NCBI RefSeq assembly: GCF_900112615.1
Contig: NZ_FOMK01000012.1
Coordinates: 1-64,000, forward strand
DNA length: 64,000 nucleotides
Reading direction: 5' to 3'
Source: Chitinophaga sp. CF118
GTDB taxonomy: Bacteria > Bacteroidota > Bacteroidia > Chitinophagales > Chitinophagaceae
Shown one piece after another: positions 30,201 through 37,294 of this stretch. The notes beneath the pieces are model-generated. The model was not told where the DNA came from. It saw only the letters and a list, made by a program, of their open reading frames with translations, and did not search any database. A program made the position numbers and the translations under genes. Position 1 is the first letter of the stretch, and each line of letters begins with the position of its first letter.

Positions 30201-32750
30201 CGCAATCGTGTATCGTGGTCCGCTATTTATAATACAGCGGAAGACCAGGATAATGGTAAACATGCCGCTGCTACTTTTTACAGCTACGATATCCATGGTA
30301 ATGTTGATACATTGTTACAGGATTACAAACTGGGTGGAATGAAGGATGCCGGTCACCGTTTCAAAAAGATGGTGTACCGCTATGATCTGATCAGTGGGAA
30401 AGTAAACCAGGTGGCATACCAACCTGGCAAGCCAGATGCTTTCTATCATCGTTATAGTTATGATGCAGAAAACCGGATCACGAATGTAGAAACCAGTCAC
30501 GATAGTGTTTATTGGGAAAACGATGCGTATTACCAGTATTATAAACATGGACCGTTGGCAAAGACTATTATAGGTCAGCAACAGGTGCAGGGACTGGATT
30601 ATGCGTATACACTGCAAGGTTGGTTAAAGGGTGTTAATAGTACTGCTTTGACTCCTGCTTATGATATAGGGCATGATGGGGCTACTGGTAGCATGATTGC
30701 TAAAGATGTCTTTGGATTTGCATTGCATTATTATGGTAGCCGGGATTACAGTCCTGTTAGCAACTCTGTAAAACCATTTGCAGAAGCAGTGGGATTGAAT
30801 CCGTTGTTCAATGGTAATATTGGCGCTATCAGTCAGCATTTGTCGTCGTTAGGCACACCATTAATGTATTCATACAACTATGATGTATTGAACAGACTGA
30901 AAAAGATGCAGGCATCAAATGGCTTAAATGTCACCAATAATACCTGGACACCAGTTACCTTACCAGACTTCAAAGAATCGATAAGTTATGATGCAAATGG
31001 TAATATTCTCACTTACAACCGTAAGGGGAATAACACTTTTGCGGGTAAGCCATTAGGAATGGACAGCATGGCCTACACTTACCAAACTGGTACCAACAAG
31101 TTGGATTTCATTGACGATAAAATTGACAATGCTAATTACGACAACGATATTGATAACCAGTCAGCGGCGAACTATACCTATGATGCCATAGGTAACCTTA
31201 TCACAGACAACGCTTCCAGCATCACCAACATTACCTGGACGGTTTATGGTAAGATTGCCAGCATCACCAGCTCCAACAAGCCTACTATTACTTACACCTA
31301 CGATGTAGCAGGCAATCGTATTAGCAAAACCGTAAATGGCGTACAAACCTGGTATGTGCGGGACGCTACGGGTAATGTGATGAGCATCTATACCAAAGAC
31401 GACCCAGCTATCAACAGCGGGGCTATTACCCAAACAGAAACGCATCTTTATGGTAGTAGCCGCTTAGGTATTAATACATTGAATACCAATGTTGATACAA
31501 CATTGACACCTGAGTTTGTTAATTTGTCAGGCCTTGGTTCCGGATTTAATATTAATTTCATAAGAGGAAAGAAGTTCTTTGAGTTAAGTAATCATTTGGG
31601 CAATGTTCTCGCGACTGTATCAGATAGGAAAACCAGCATCTTTACAGGTAGTCTGTTAGATCATTACGAAGCCGATGTTGTTTCTTCCCAGGAGTATTAT
31701 CCGTTTGGTATGCAGATGCCGGGAAGAGGGTTTAGTAGTGGTAAATATCGTTATGGGTTTAATGGGAAGGAGAATGATAATGAGGTGAAGGGGGAAGGGA
31801 ATCAGGTGAATTTTGAAGCTAGAGCATATGATCCACGACTAGGAAAGTTCTTGTCTATAGATCCATTAACAAAGAATTATCCAAATAATAGCCCTTATAT
31901 TTTTGCTGCCAATAATCCTATTACGCTTGTAGACGCACTTGGTATGTGGCCCGATTGGCCAACTTGGCTTAGTTGGCCTGATCACGCACCTTCGAATACG
32001 TGGGAATATATTCAGTATGGTTTTTATAAGACAGGCCAGTTTATACAAGAAGGACGACTTACTGGTTGGACAGAAACTGGTAGACAAAGGCAAAGCAAAG
32101 TATTTAATGCAGCAATGTCTTCAACGGCAGGAGGGGTTAATGGACTTAATAGCCGACTGAGTGGCGGGATGTTAAATAGAAGTCCTGAAAGTTTAGGCAT
32201 AAATGAGGAGTATGCAGGTTACTATAAAGGAGGAACTCTGGTATCGCAGTCACTTCCAGGACCTGGAGCCTTGAACGGGACAGGAACGGCACCTCGCTTG
32301 AGTATGGTCAGTAATGGAGAAGGGATCACTACTAAAGCAGTGAATCTTGAAATAAAGAATGTTTCTATAGTATTAGCCAATGCAACTAATGGTCAAAACG
32401 ATGGACAAAGTCAAAGTCAAAATACTCCAGGCCGTGTTCAGTCGCGTATTAATATTACTAAGGAAGGGTGGGAGCATGTACTAGACGAACATTTCTCAAT
32501 GAAGAAGAAATCACAGTTTTTAGTATCAGAAAATAGACTTCGGTCATTGTTAAGAAGTTCAAATGTTGTGAATACACCCATTACGAGAACTTTAAACAGT
32601 AACGATGGTACTCGATTTGTTAGAGAAATAACGTTACCCGATATCATAGGTACTGACAAATTTAATGGGTATAGACCTACTAATATAATGACTGTTTTGA
32701 CTGATAGATATGGAAATTTGGTAACCGCCTCACCAGGTATTATAAAATAA
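24210..32750 (+). CDS. RHS-repeat polymorphic toxin with nuclease-like C-terminus
   Basis: The 2846-residue protein has a signal peptide (MHLLLKQKVKWFILLILLAVAGNIQAQ). A long Cys-containing N-terminal half is interrupted by a beta-propeller at about 1334-1690 like the one in the 2443-aa partner. YD/RHS repeats (YRYNTLNQVVAQQTPDAG, YDRLGRLAVSQN, YTYDVAGNRISKTVNG) lead to the RHS-associated core at about 2494-2553 (EYYPFGMQMPGRGF, GKENDNEV, ARAYDPRLGKFLSIDPL). The shell normally ends in DPxGL; here it reads VDALGM. The last ~100 residues (2745-2846: RINITKEGWEHVLDEHF, RLRSLLRSS, TDRYGNLVTASPG) have the look of a BECR-fold RNase toxin, with His2756 and His2761 as candidates. The toxin class is inferred from the pattern, not from a match. 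Confidence 0.85.
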   Translation: MHLLLKQKVKWFILLILLAVAGNIQAQSITVLKKVLDGSKGQIATDSTVIVRDSIYFVDLPQLDTPYLVKNIITLRINEYSTVKLPTVFSATVNLRIIYTRPDLEVDSIDKTLTLNYSDTSAYTSRTGFVFNNAHRVEVKILSVSTDASSDVLPVLLLENEMDIHPVYKLSCIGNAVQSISYIPPADSADQITVNWDGITGADVYDLEWTYADSSALANEKYGNPISPLLLFRNNASRVTLADTKYNIPLMYDSKGVLFFRVRAVQEKKNNVRIETAWSSTTAGGLGSYSYDGHHRSLNWQSNISFAEDGKRKVSVQYFDGSLRNRQIVTKDNSTNTIIVGESLYDYQGRPVIQVMPAPSLGNVIKYSRNFNVALNGSEYDKGNYDTLLAPEDFLTTSANGMSSIKGANQYYSSANPEKDNGFNKYLPDAGGFAFTETSYTQDNTGRISRQSGVGPVYKLGSNHETIYEYGSPGENDLDVLFGTEAGEKTHYFKNRVKDANGQYAVSYLDMHGRTIATALAGMPDSANLENLSSNVPFEVTDTLSRPNSNVIKDLVLESSQSQLVALDTVYQFKYTLIPPVLQKKDCDNNTICYVGRYDLEIKITDDVFNQHLGGQPFDTILHNYTAGSIITDCGDPQPITVTFSRRLPRGNYEITKRLTINRTALEYYRDSIFMKKNLCTTIEQFVQEQRTLLLSTQCVPDCKSCRDSIGTWEAFKVNYMRRAGIESIDTVEIKAAYAAAIEACDALCNETSDLTGIRNAMLGDMNPASSGQYANVEDTLDIYSIFYQKDENTKPPYQRDTIHYTDGANHPDSVYNELTNTYVIPQKLTAAQFTAKFKASWADSLLKFHPEYCKLLEYQKHQSSHNWDRKFEAVDSYKDARDSGYLNPTANSTFGFTVVTAHKDSLAMESAAQQQALEDLLKNYNKRSGSEILSMWSVATITLKCTDAATSSNCFNTYGTSAAAFNESNMCTGDLDMAWRNFRQMYLTVKKNIINDKLKGLDCAGATGAKLVAACKTLNFTNVSDVLNQNGLDYMNTAASGTVKDSSDAALARSYAANCNSYVSAWVKQLSGCTYYDTAALNNDIIPKLLNVCKEGADIDHPYGASTTKPGSTYTYSSFQAVLSEYNQLHGINDTLNCNIYQITSPRPYDKQIAYGDRESYTKPTDCECNNLHTLQTEFNANKKPVDSSFSAYLYRTRGVSLTTLQLNLLLASCDTSSNNSCTYLATPVTIPVLIQCNIAPPCAYCEDIDTLYNRFARTYPGIVPQKADTNTLQQKKNQLFAAYMNHNLGFGKQAWEYLTFMDSCKLYNYKDSSVCKDANPGEQRIDTYSNDSTTIFEDVISTADSGFLMVGRVKNADGNTDGYIVKTDAQGNVLWSKSYGGYRDDYFNRAKVTTDGGYIVTGTVRGYDLKESGILLVKMDSAGVVTWSKSVGYYTTYGETGADVIQTSDGGYAFSGRWNITNGLADGLFGAVRSDGTGIWVKRIGKGSGDEGYSMVQNNDTLVIVGCTYFAEYKPVGRFSGVVLKINRGTGAIINSYEYDLGAGIPASSFSGQIYKRPYGYLLNFALTNTGTGKTNNSLVKINENGAIISAKTLSRPLGNDVTQLTAVSPVADGGIIAVQNVVSSPYQQVAWHKINSNNTIAWSDLVRLNGKTNLSRIIENSDHSISGVGYYGNNALLMRTLISGKFGCSDTAINVTYDTIPGMVARNTIVWSYNFSLSVDSIKEIKLVTKSYRPVHAVLDCNGNNTCVPSSNRLLLCGNATPLFPSVSTDSINNCSDNEFFAVSKGTELFKAYRDSVKNNFEDDYIATSLQAGQKEVFTVHYATSEYHYTLYYYDQAGNLLKTVPPAGVVIDRSDNWINRVKAARAAGDTLMPPHRMVTQYRYNTLNQVVAQQTPDAGTSKFWYDRLGRLAVSQNAKQTLLNQYSYTTYDVLGRISEVGEITSATAMTKETSRNAATLATWISNAAASRTQITVTNYDLAYSAITQYYLSAANLRNRVSWSAIYNTAEDQDNGKHAAATFYSYDIHGNVDTLLQDYKLGGMKDAGHRFKKMVYRYDLISGKVNQVAYQPGKPDAFYHRYSYDAENRITNVETSHDSVYWENDAYYQYYKHGPLAKTIIGQQQVQGLDYAYTLQGWLKGVNSTALTPAYDIGHDGATGSMIAKDVFGFALHYYGSRDYSPVSNSVKPFAEAVGLNPLFNGNIGAISQHLSSLGTPLMYSYNYDVLNRLKKMQASNGLNVTNNTWTPVTLPDFKESISYDANGNILTYNRKGNNTFAGKPLGMDSMAYTYQTGTNKLDFIDDKIDNANYDNDIDNQSAANYTYDAIGNLITDNASSITNITWTVYGKIASITSSNKPTITYTYDVAGNRISKTVNGVQTWYVRDATGNVMSIYTKDDPAINSGAITQTETHLYGSSRLGINTLNTNVDTTLTPEFVNLSGLGSGFNINFIRGKKFFELSNHLGNVLATVSDRKTSIFTGSLLDHYEADVVSSQEYYPFGMQMPGRGFSSGKYRYGFNGKENDNEVKGEGNQVNFEARAYDPRLGKFLSIDPLTKNYPNNSPYIFAANNPITLVDALGMWPDWPTWLSWPDHAPSNTWEYIQYGFYKTGQFIQEGRLTGWTETGRQRQSKVFNAAMSSTAGGVNGLNSRLSGGMLNRSPESLGINEEYAGYYKGGTLVSQSLPGPGALNGTGTAPRLSMVSNGEGITTKAVNLEIKNVSIVLANATNGQNDGQSQSQNTPGRVQSRINITKEGWEHVLDEHFSMKKKSQFLVSENRLRSLLRSSNVVNTPITRTLNSNDGTRFVREITLPDIIGTDKFNGYRPTNIMTVLTDRYGNLVTASPGIIK

Positions 32751-32762
32751 TTTTCTTGTATT

Positions 32763-33122
32763 ATGAAATTAATGGGATCTGAAATTGAGAAGGAGTTTCG
32801 AACGCAGCTTATAGAATCACATAAAGCACTCTTTACAGAGAACTATAATTCAATGCTGCTAGCAGTGTTGAAGAGATTATTTCCAAGTATGATTACTGCT
32901 TATGTGATTTACTGGATACCCGAACAGGGGGAAGATTTTTATTGGATATTAATAGATGATAAGTTGGTTGCAAAAATTGAAATAAATCATAATAAAACAG
33001 GGGATCCACAAGCTGAATTGGTAAGCATTGATGAGTATAAGCGCGGACTTAATAAATTGAGGCAAATACAATTATTGGTTGCTATGGATTTGGCAAGAAA
33101 AGACATGGATATGAGGGGTTAA
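32763..33122 (+). CDS. Candidate immunity protein to the RHS toxin
   Basis: The 119-residue protein (MKLMGSEIEKEFRTQLIESH...) starts 12 bp after the RHS stop. It lacks a signal peptide and is acidic/helical in its first half with a central strand pair (WILIDDKLVAKIEINH). This is what an intracellular antidote would look like: small, immediately downstream and AT-richer than the body of the RHS gene. No immunity family is recognised. Assignment rests on position. Confidence 0.6.
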   Translation: MKLMGSEIEKEFRTQLIESHKALFTENYNSMLLAVLKRLFPSMITAYVIYWIPEQGEDFYWILIDDKLVAKIEINHNKTGDPQAELVSIDEYKRGLNKLRQIQLLVAMDLARKDMDMRG

Positions 33123-33393
33123 GGCTTTTTGTGAAATAGAGTCTTCATTATTTATAAATTGCTCTGGCTTTAGTATCACGCAGCAAGCCATCCAAAGCAT
33201 ATGGGATGTATTGCTTGTCTGTATCGGAGAGATGCCTTAATATCTGTTACAGATATTAATCTGAACGCTGGTATCATCTGCATAAAATTTACTTCTACCA
33301 CTAACAGTAGCAACAACTGGTACTTATGGAGCATTTAGTTATATAAATGCACTAATCGTAACTGAGGAATAATATTTATTTTCGTTATTATTG

Positions 33394-33436
33394 ACAGGCA
33401 TAAGGATACAAGTGTATTCTTATGCCTGTTGTTTTT
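33394..33436 (+). terminator. Rho-independent terminator after the RHS operon
   Basis: ACAGGCATAAG (33394-33404) pairs with CTTATGCCTGT (33419-33429), followed by TGTTTTTT. It lies about 270 bp after the candidate immunity gene and is the first strong terminator after the RHS operon. Confidence 0.75.
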
Positions 33437-33684
33437 TAAGGAGATTTTCCGGAATCCTGCTAATGATTATCCTACATTGCAAAAAGAACAAATACTTTAA
33501 GTGTATGATTTTAAATGCATAAATTTTCCTCAGCCTGCGATATCCATCAGCTACTCCAACATATAACACTTAATTTATTCGCTGAAAATAAAGGACAGCT
33601 AGTATGCAGATACTTCTTACTTGTATTTTCCCATTCTACGAGTGCTTTCATGGTAATTTCATGTATGGCTACTGTATATACAAT

Positions 33685-33762
33685 CCCTATATAAGCCCTA
33701 TATAAGCCCTCTATAACACCTCTATAACACCTCCTTATATAAGGAGGGATTATAGAGGTGTT
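33685..33762. repeat. Five tandem 11-bp units running into a 24-bp-arm hairpin
   Basis: Units are CCCTATATAAG (33685), CCCTATATAAG (33696), CCCTCTATAAC (33707), ACCTCTATAAC (33718) and ACCTCCTTATA (33729). The last ones form the left arm (33715-33738) of an inverted repeat with 33739-33762, matching at 22 of 24 positions and with no loop. The design parallels 37972-38050, although the base content differs. Confidence 0.85.
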
Positions 33763-33816
33763 GTATTTGACTTAATAATAGATTTTAGGCAAATCGTAGT
33801 ACTTACAAACTACTAT

Positions 33817-34217
33817 TTGACCAGGCTTAAAGGAGCAATAGATTTTATTGGGAAACCAGGAGGGTTATCAAACTATAAAAGGAGAGATATGGATGGTACA
33901 TTTGTACGAACTCCCAAAGGTTCATCCAAAAGTAAAATTAAAACTGCTAAGAGTTTTGGCAGAAACAGAGAGAATAATCCCGAATGGAAAGGCTGCGGCA
34001 AGGCAGCCGGCAGAAACAGATGGGCAGTAATGTATGTAAGACATCTTACAGAGTGCCGCTGCTATATTTGAAACCGGAGTTGGTGCTATTTTGGTATGGG
34101 CTGTAGTGTTGACTGGTTTGGATAAGTTAGTGAACAGAACGCATATTGAAACAAATGGTTTGAAATCTCCCGCCAGAAGTGGAGGAAGTAAGAGTAAGAT
34201 GGAGGGAGAGTGTCCCA
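33817..34217 (+). pseudogene. Broken conserved Bacteroidota protein / RHS-tail remnant
   Basis: An 84-codon reading from TTG 33817 to TGA 34071 contains KGAIDFIGKPGGLSNYKRRD, DGTFVRTPKG and FGRNRENNPEWKGCGKAAG. This resembles the start of a small Bacteroidota family with a RENNxEFxGCGKAAK core, as I remember it. It then loses similarity at RNRWAVMY. A second frame picks up at about 34054 with AAAIFETGVGAILVWAVVLTG and runs to TGA at 34225, looking like a hydrophobic pre-toxin or linker segment. The frame change and lack of a clean start suggest decay. The opposite-strand ORF is a shadow. Confidence 0.4.
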
Positions 34218-34501
34218 ATTTCTGATTTCATCAAAATAATTAAATGTCTTAAGAATGGAATCGACACTAGCAGCTGGTGCTTAGGAACTTTGTCATTAAG
34301 GTGGCAGCCATGATAGAAATTAATACACCCGGTCGGTCATCGACTGGGTTTATTAATTTATGCGTAATACCACAATTGATGGCAATTTTAAGCTTGTTTC
34401 GGAATACCCTTGTGTCCATCATGCCACGCAATAGGTAACAGAAAAAAATAAAAATTTAAATTTTAATGTTGTTACTTTAATCGAGTAAAACCCATTAAAA
34501 A
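34218..34501 (+). other. Remnant sequence ahead of the SMI1/KNR4 gene
   Basis: No intact gene is seen. A reading ending at about 34432 (TTIDGNFKLVSEYP, then CVHHATQ and stop) could be the tail of an old toxin. It ends at GCAATAGGTAAC (34428-34439), a 12-bp sequence that recurs at 35852-35863 just before another small exported-protein gene. Confidence 0.35.
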
Positions 34502-34942
34502 GTGCAGAATATTAGTGAAATTAAAAAGATTCTAATTAAAGCAGGATGTAAACTTACGCCTTGTACAGATAAGGACATACTCTTGATTGAATCCACTTAT
34601 AAATTGAAACTCCCCTTAGTTTATAAAGATTTTTTATTGACAATGGGAAGAGGTGCAGGGAAATTTATGCGAGGATCGTCTGTTTTTTTTGATGTGCTTT
34701 TTTCCCTCAATAAATGGGGGGGAGAATTGTTAGAAGAGCATGGTTTAGAGCCTTTACCTCCTAATGCTTTTGTCTTTTGGCTACATCAAGGATACCAAAT
34801 GGCTTTTTTTAGAATTGGGGAGAGTGAAGTTCTTCCTATTTATTATTTTGGTGAAGAAGAATCGCTAAAAGGCATTAAGTTGAAGTTTAATAGCTTCATT
34901 GATTTTCTGATGGAGGAGTTGAAAATGTCAGATATCATTTGA
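34502..34942 (+). CDS. SMI1/KNR4 (SUKH) immunity-like protein
   Basis: The 146-residue protein is read from GTG 34502. It shows the SMI1/KNR4 pattern: an N-terminal helix, then DILLIESTYKLKLPLVYKDFLLTMGRGAG (family motif LPxxYxxFLxxxGxGxG), a middle WLHQGYQMAFFRIG strand pair, YYFGEEE and a C-terminal FNSFIDFLMEEL helix. SUKH proteins commonly serve as immunity proteins in polymorphic toxin loci. No intact cognate toxin is next to it, so it is likely an orphan left from an earlier RHS tail, protecting against kin with other toxins. Confidence 0.8.
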   Translation: MQNISEIKKILIKAGCKLTPCTDKDILLIESTYKLKLPLVYKDFLLTMGRGAGKFMRGSSVFFDVLFSLNKWGGELLEEHGLEPLPPNAFVFWLHQGYQMAFFRIGESEVLPIYYFGEEESLKGIKLKFNSFIDFLMEELKMSDII

Positions 34943-35108
34943 CTTTTATTAGTCGAGCATATTCATGGAAGAAATATTTAAACTTTGATTTGGCAAGCAT
35001 TGTATCGATTACGCGGTACCGTGCTTGCCCGTTTTCTTCTTCAAGTTGTTCAATTAGACGCAGCTTCGCAGGAATCGTCTTGTCTTTGATTCTCACTTCT
35101 TTGGGTAC
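34935..35108 (-). pseudogene. C-terminal fragment of an XRE-type regulator
   Basis: On the minus strand, residues VPKEVRIKDKTIPAKLRLIEQLEEEN and ARYRVIDTMLAKSKFKYFF resemble the C-terminal helix region of Bacteroidota XRE-family regulators (pattern LEQLxEExxxxVxxIIDTMLxKxKFxxFF, from memory). The DNA-binding part is missing, and the upstream continuation is shadow of an RHS fragment at 35122-35174. It overlaps the end of the SMI1/KNR4 gene by 8 bp. Confidence 0.45.
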
Positions 35109-35121
35109 CTGTAATACGTAT

Positions 35122-35174
35122 TGAGAGATAACCAGTGCGACTACCATGACGAAAGATACCAGTCGTAATGTAAA
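35122..35174 (+). pseudogene. Fragment copied from the RHS core
   Basis: About 50 bp here, starting at GAGAGATAACCAGTGC, aligns with 30034-30086 inside the RHS gene (GAGAGATTACCAGTGC). Both read EITSAT.MTK.TSRN in the same strand. Homology stops abruptly on both sides. It shows that RHS gene copies have been inserted and eroded here. Confidence 0.7.
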
Positions 35175-35229
35175 AATATTTCCTAAAGTCGAAATGGGGG
35201 TACCTATAATCCAATAGAAATTTATCACT

Positions 35230-35739
35230 ATGAATATTTGTTTTTTTATTCTTGCATTCAGTCTATTCAATTTTGATTATCAGGAAGATAGTATATTACA
35301 AAATATCAGGCATAAATATGCAGAGATTAATTCTAATTTAAGTCAATACAAGCGTACTGAAGAAACAAGAGCAGATGGTGTTGGAGAGGGAGGTGATATC
35401 GTTAGTTACTTATACAGGGATTCTGTTAAACTGATAATTGAAACTAATTATTGGGAGAATGGTAAAGAAAGGACAGAGTATTATTACGATAACAATGAAA
35501 TCATTTTTATTTATGACATTAAGTATAAGTATAAAGTCCCGATATATGATTCTTCATTTAAAATAGGTGATAGCAGATTAGAGGAGAATAGATCCTACTT
35601 TAATAATCGCAGAATGATTAAGTGGATTGATGAGAAGAAAAAAATCATTCCTGTTAACAGTACTGAATTTGAAAAGAGTGAGGAGATTCAATTGGATTAT
35701 TCATTAATGCTCATGAAGAGTGCATTGAAAAGTCGTTGA
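35230..35739 (+). CDS. Small exported protein, unknown
   Basis: The 169-residue protein starts with a short hydrophobic N-terminus (MNICFFILAFSLFNFDYQ) that could be a signal sequence. The rest is Tyr/Asn/Lys/Glu-rich with repeated beta-strand patterns (VSYLYRDSVKLIIETNYWENG, TEYYYDNNEIIFIYDIKYKY). No family is recognised. The codon use is AT-richer than in the RHS genes. Its position inside the array of RHS-tail debris makes an immunity role for a periplasm-acting toxin possible. Confidence 0.6.
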   Translation: MNICFFILAFSLFNFDYQEDSILQNIRHKYAEINSNLSQYKRTEETRADGVGEGGDIVSYLYRDSVKLIIETNYWENGKERTEYYYDNNEIIFIYDIKYKYKVPIYDSSFKIGDSRLEENRSYFNNRRMIKWIDEKKKIIPVNSTEFEKSEEIQLDYSLMLMKSALKSR

Positions 35740-35886
35740 TATATAGAAACTCGTCTCACTCGAACTCCAGGTACAAGGGGTGCGGGAACTTTCGGTAGTA
35801 TAAAATATCGGATTTCTGGAGCTAATGGAAATCGATCAATGACTGCGCCAGGCAATAGGTAACCATCTTTTTTTACGGTTGATTTT

Positions 35887-36237
35887 ATGATATTTATGCG
35901 TATTTTTTTTGTTCTTAGTTTGTTATTTAGTATTTCTCTCTCTGGGATTGCTCAGGTTAAAATTGTAAAGATTCCTGACGAGGGCTTTTATTTAAATTTT
36001 TTCTATAAACAACAAAAATCTGATTACATAAAGAATGATTCTACTTCTTATTTATGTAGGAAAATAAGTATGGATTCCTTTTATTTAGACAAGGTTGTTA
36101 ATGAAAGGACAGAGTGGACAAAGATTTTTACGATTGGTCAATTAAAAGATAGGATGATTGTATATGTGAGACGTACTGGCTCAAGGGTTGTTAAAACAAA
36201 AAAGGAGTACTTTGTGGCCGAGCCTGTAGCACAATAG
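35887..36237 (+). CDS. Small exported protein, unknown
   Basis: The 116-residue protein has a clear signal peptide (MIFMRIFFVLSLLFSISLSGIAQ); ATG 35896 is an alternative start three codons in. The mature part (about 93 residues) is Lys/Tyr-rich: VKIVKIPDEGFYLNFFYK, SYLCRKISMDSFYLDKVV. No family is recognised. It lies 24 bp after a second copy of the GCAATAGGTAAC sequence and could be another orphan immunity protein. Confidence 0.6.
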   Translation: MIFMRIFFVLSLLFSISLSGIAQVKIVKIPDEGFYLNFFYKQQKSDYIKNDSTSYLCRKISMDSFYLDKVVNERTEWTKIFTIGQLKDRMIVYVRRTGSRVVKTKKEYFVAEPVAQ

Positions 36238-36446
36238 GAATTATCTTACTTCCATTTGGCGCAAGGCTATTCCACTTATGCCAGATAAGAGGCTTAAAGT
36301 AAAAGTCCAGCAAGTGTACGTATTTGTACGTGCTCGGGATTGAGGACAATTTAAGAGAAACCTGTTTAGTCGCCAGAAAGTATTTAAGCAATAAGACGTT
36401 CAAGTCAACTTCATATGTATATTCAGTAAGTAAAACCGGGAAATTT

Positions 36447-37115
36447 ATGGGAAAACGTTCGATTTATTCATTATTTATCACAGTTGCGATTTGTTTCTGT
36501 TCTGGTTGTAGTATTCAACAAAAAAAGAAGGCTTCAGTTGAAATTGATAGTTTAAATACGGAAGGTGAATTTACAAAAGAGAATGTAATAGCGGCGGATT
36601 CACTTAGAGATGAACAGCTTGAAAATACAAACAATCCTCAGGGTGGAACGTCTGATAGCGCTTATCATGAAAGAACAATTAAACCAGCTATTTATTCTTT
36701 AAATGATCAGTTAAAGGTAGTATATTTTGAAGATTCAATTCAGGAAATTACCTGTGCGTTATATCTTAAAAGTGAGCTTGGTGTTATTGATTCTACACGA
36801 AGGCCAATTAATTATGCCAGTTTGCTCAATAATTTGGAAAGTAGCAAGGTGATGCTTATAATAAATAACACCAGCATCAAGTTGAATGCGAAGATTAGAG
36901 ATTCTGAAATCATGATGCCAACATATCTTGGCTACTTCAGTTTGTTTAATAAGAATTATTTGTTGATTAAGATGAATCTTGTGTCAAGTATGAGTGGTGA
37001 TTATTGGTATAATCTGTTGCTAGAAATAGATTCAGAAGGGGAAATTATTAATCAGCAAGGTATTGAAACAACAGGAGAAATAACTTTTATAGATTTAAAG
37101 AATCATATTTCTTAA
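36447..37115 (+). CDS. Lipoprotein of unknown function
   Basis: ATG 36447 is chosen because it gives a lipoprotein signal (MGKRSIYSLFITVAICFCSGC, lipobox FCSGC); a longer in-frame reading from 36324 would bury it. The 222-residue product has a Ser/Asp/Glu-rich linker (about 25-75), then a beta-rich domain (LNDQLKVVYFEDSIQEITCALYLKS...). No family is recognised. It is AT-rich and stands alone at the end of the debris region. Confidence 0.65.
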   Translation: MGKRSIYSLFITVAICFCSGCSIQQKKKASVEIDSLNTEGEFTKENVIAADSLRDEQLENTNNPQGGTSDSAYHERTIKPAIYSLNDQLKVVYFEDSIQEITCALYLKSELGVIDSTRRPINYASLLNNLESSKVMLIINNTSIKLNAKIRDSEIMMPTYLGYFSLFNKNYLLIKMNLVSSMSGDYWYNLLLEIDSEGEIINQQGIETTGEITFIDLKNHIS

Positions 37116-37294
37116 AAGTCAATCTTACAGATATTATAAGAAGTTCATTATGGATAGATATTCCACAATGAGGGTAAGGTGAATGTTTCCCAAATGCAGG
37201 CTCATAATAATATCTCTTGAAAACAAGCAACTAATGAGTTTGTTGGTATGGATGGCATGAAAGTGTATCTTCATTAGTTTAACTCTTTTCGAAT

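Larger units (their letters stand above)
33123..33816 (+). other. Non-coding tail of the RHS locus
   Basis: No intact gene is seen over about 690 bp. A short reading at 33302-33372 (TVATTGTYGAFSYINALIVTEE then stop) may be the end of a lost gene. A terminator (33394-33436) and an 11-bp-unit hairpin (33685-33762) are listed separately. Confidence 0.5.

Noticed and set aside
33685..33739. Short regular repeats as a CRISPR array
   Set aside because: Units are only 11 bp, directly adjacent without spacers, and no cas gene is present.
33922..34218. 98-aa minus-strand ORF with a hydrophobic start
   Set aside because: It is antisense to the broken plus-strand reading with RENNPEWKGCGKAAG; the plus strand carries the recognisable motif.
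36324..36446. 41-residue N-terminal extension of the lipoprotein at 36447
   Set aside because: It would place the lipobox 60 residues inside the protein; the ATG at 36447 gives a proper lipoprotein signal.
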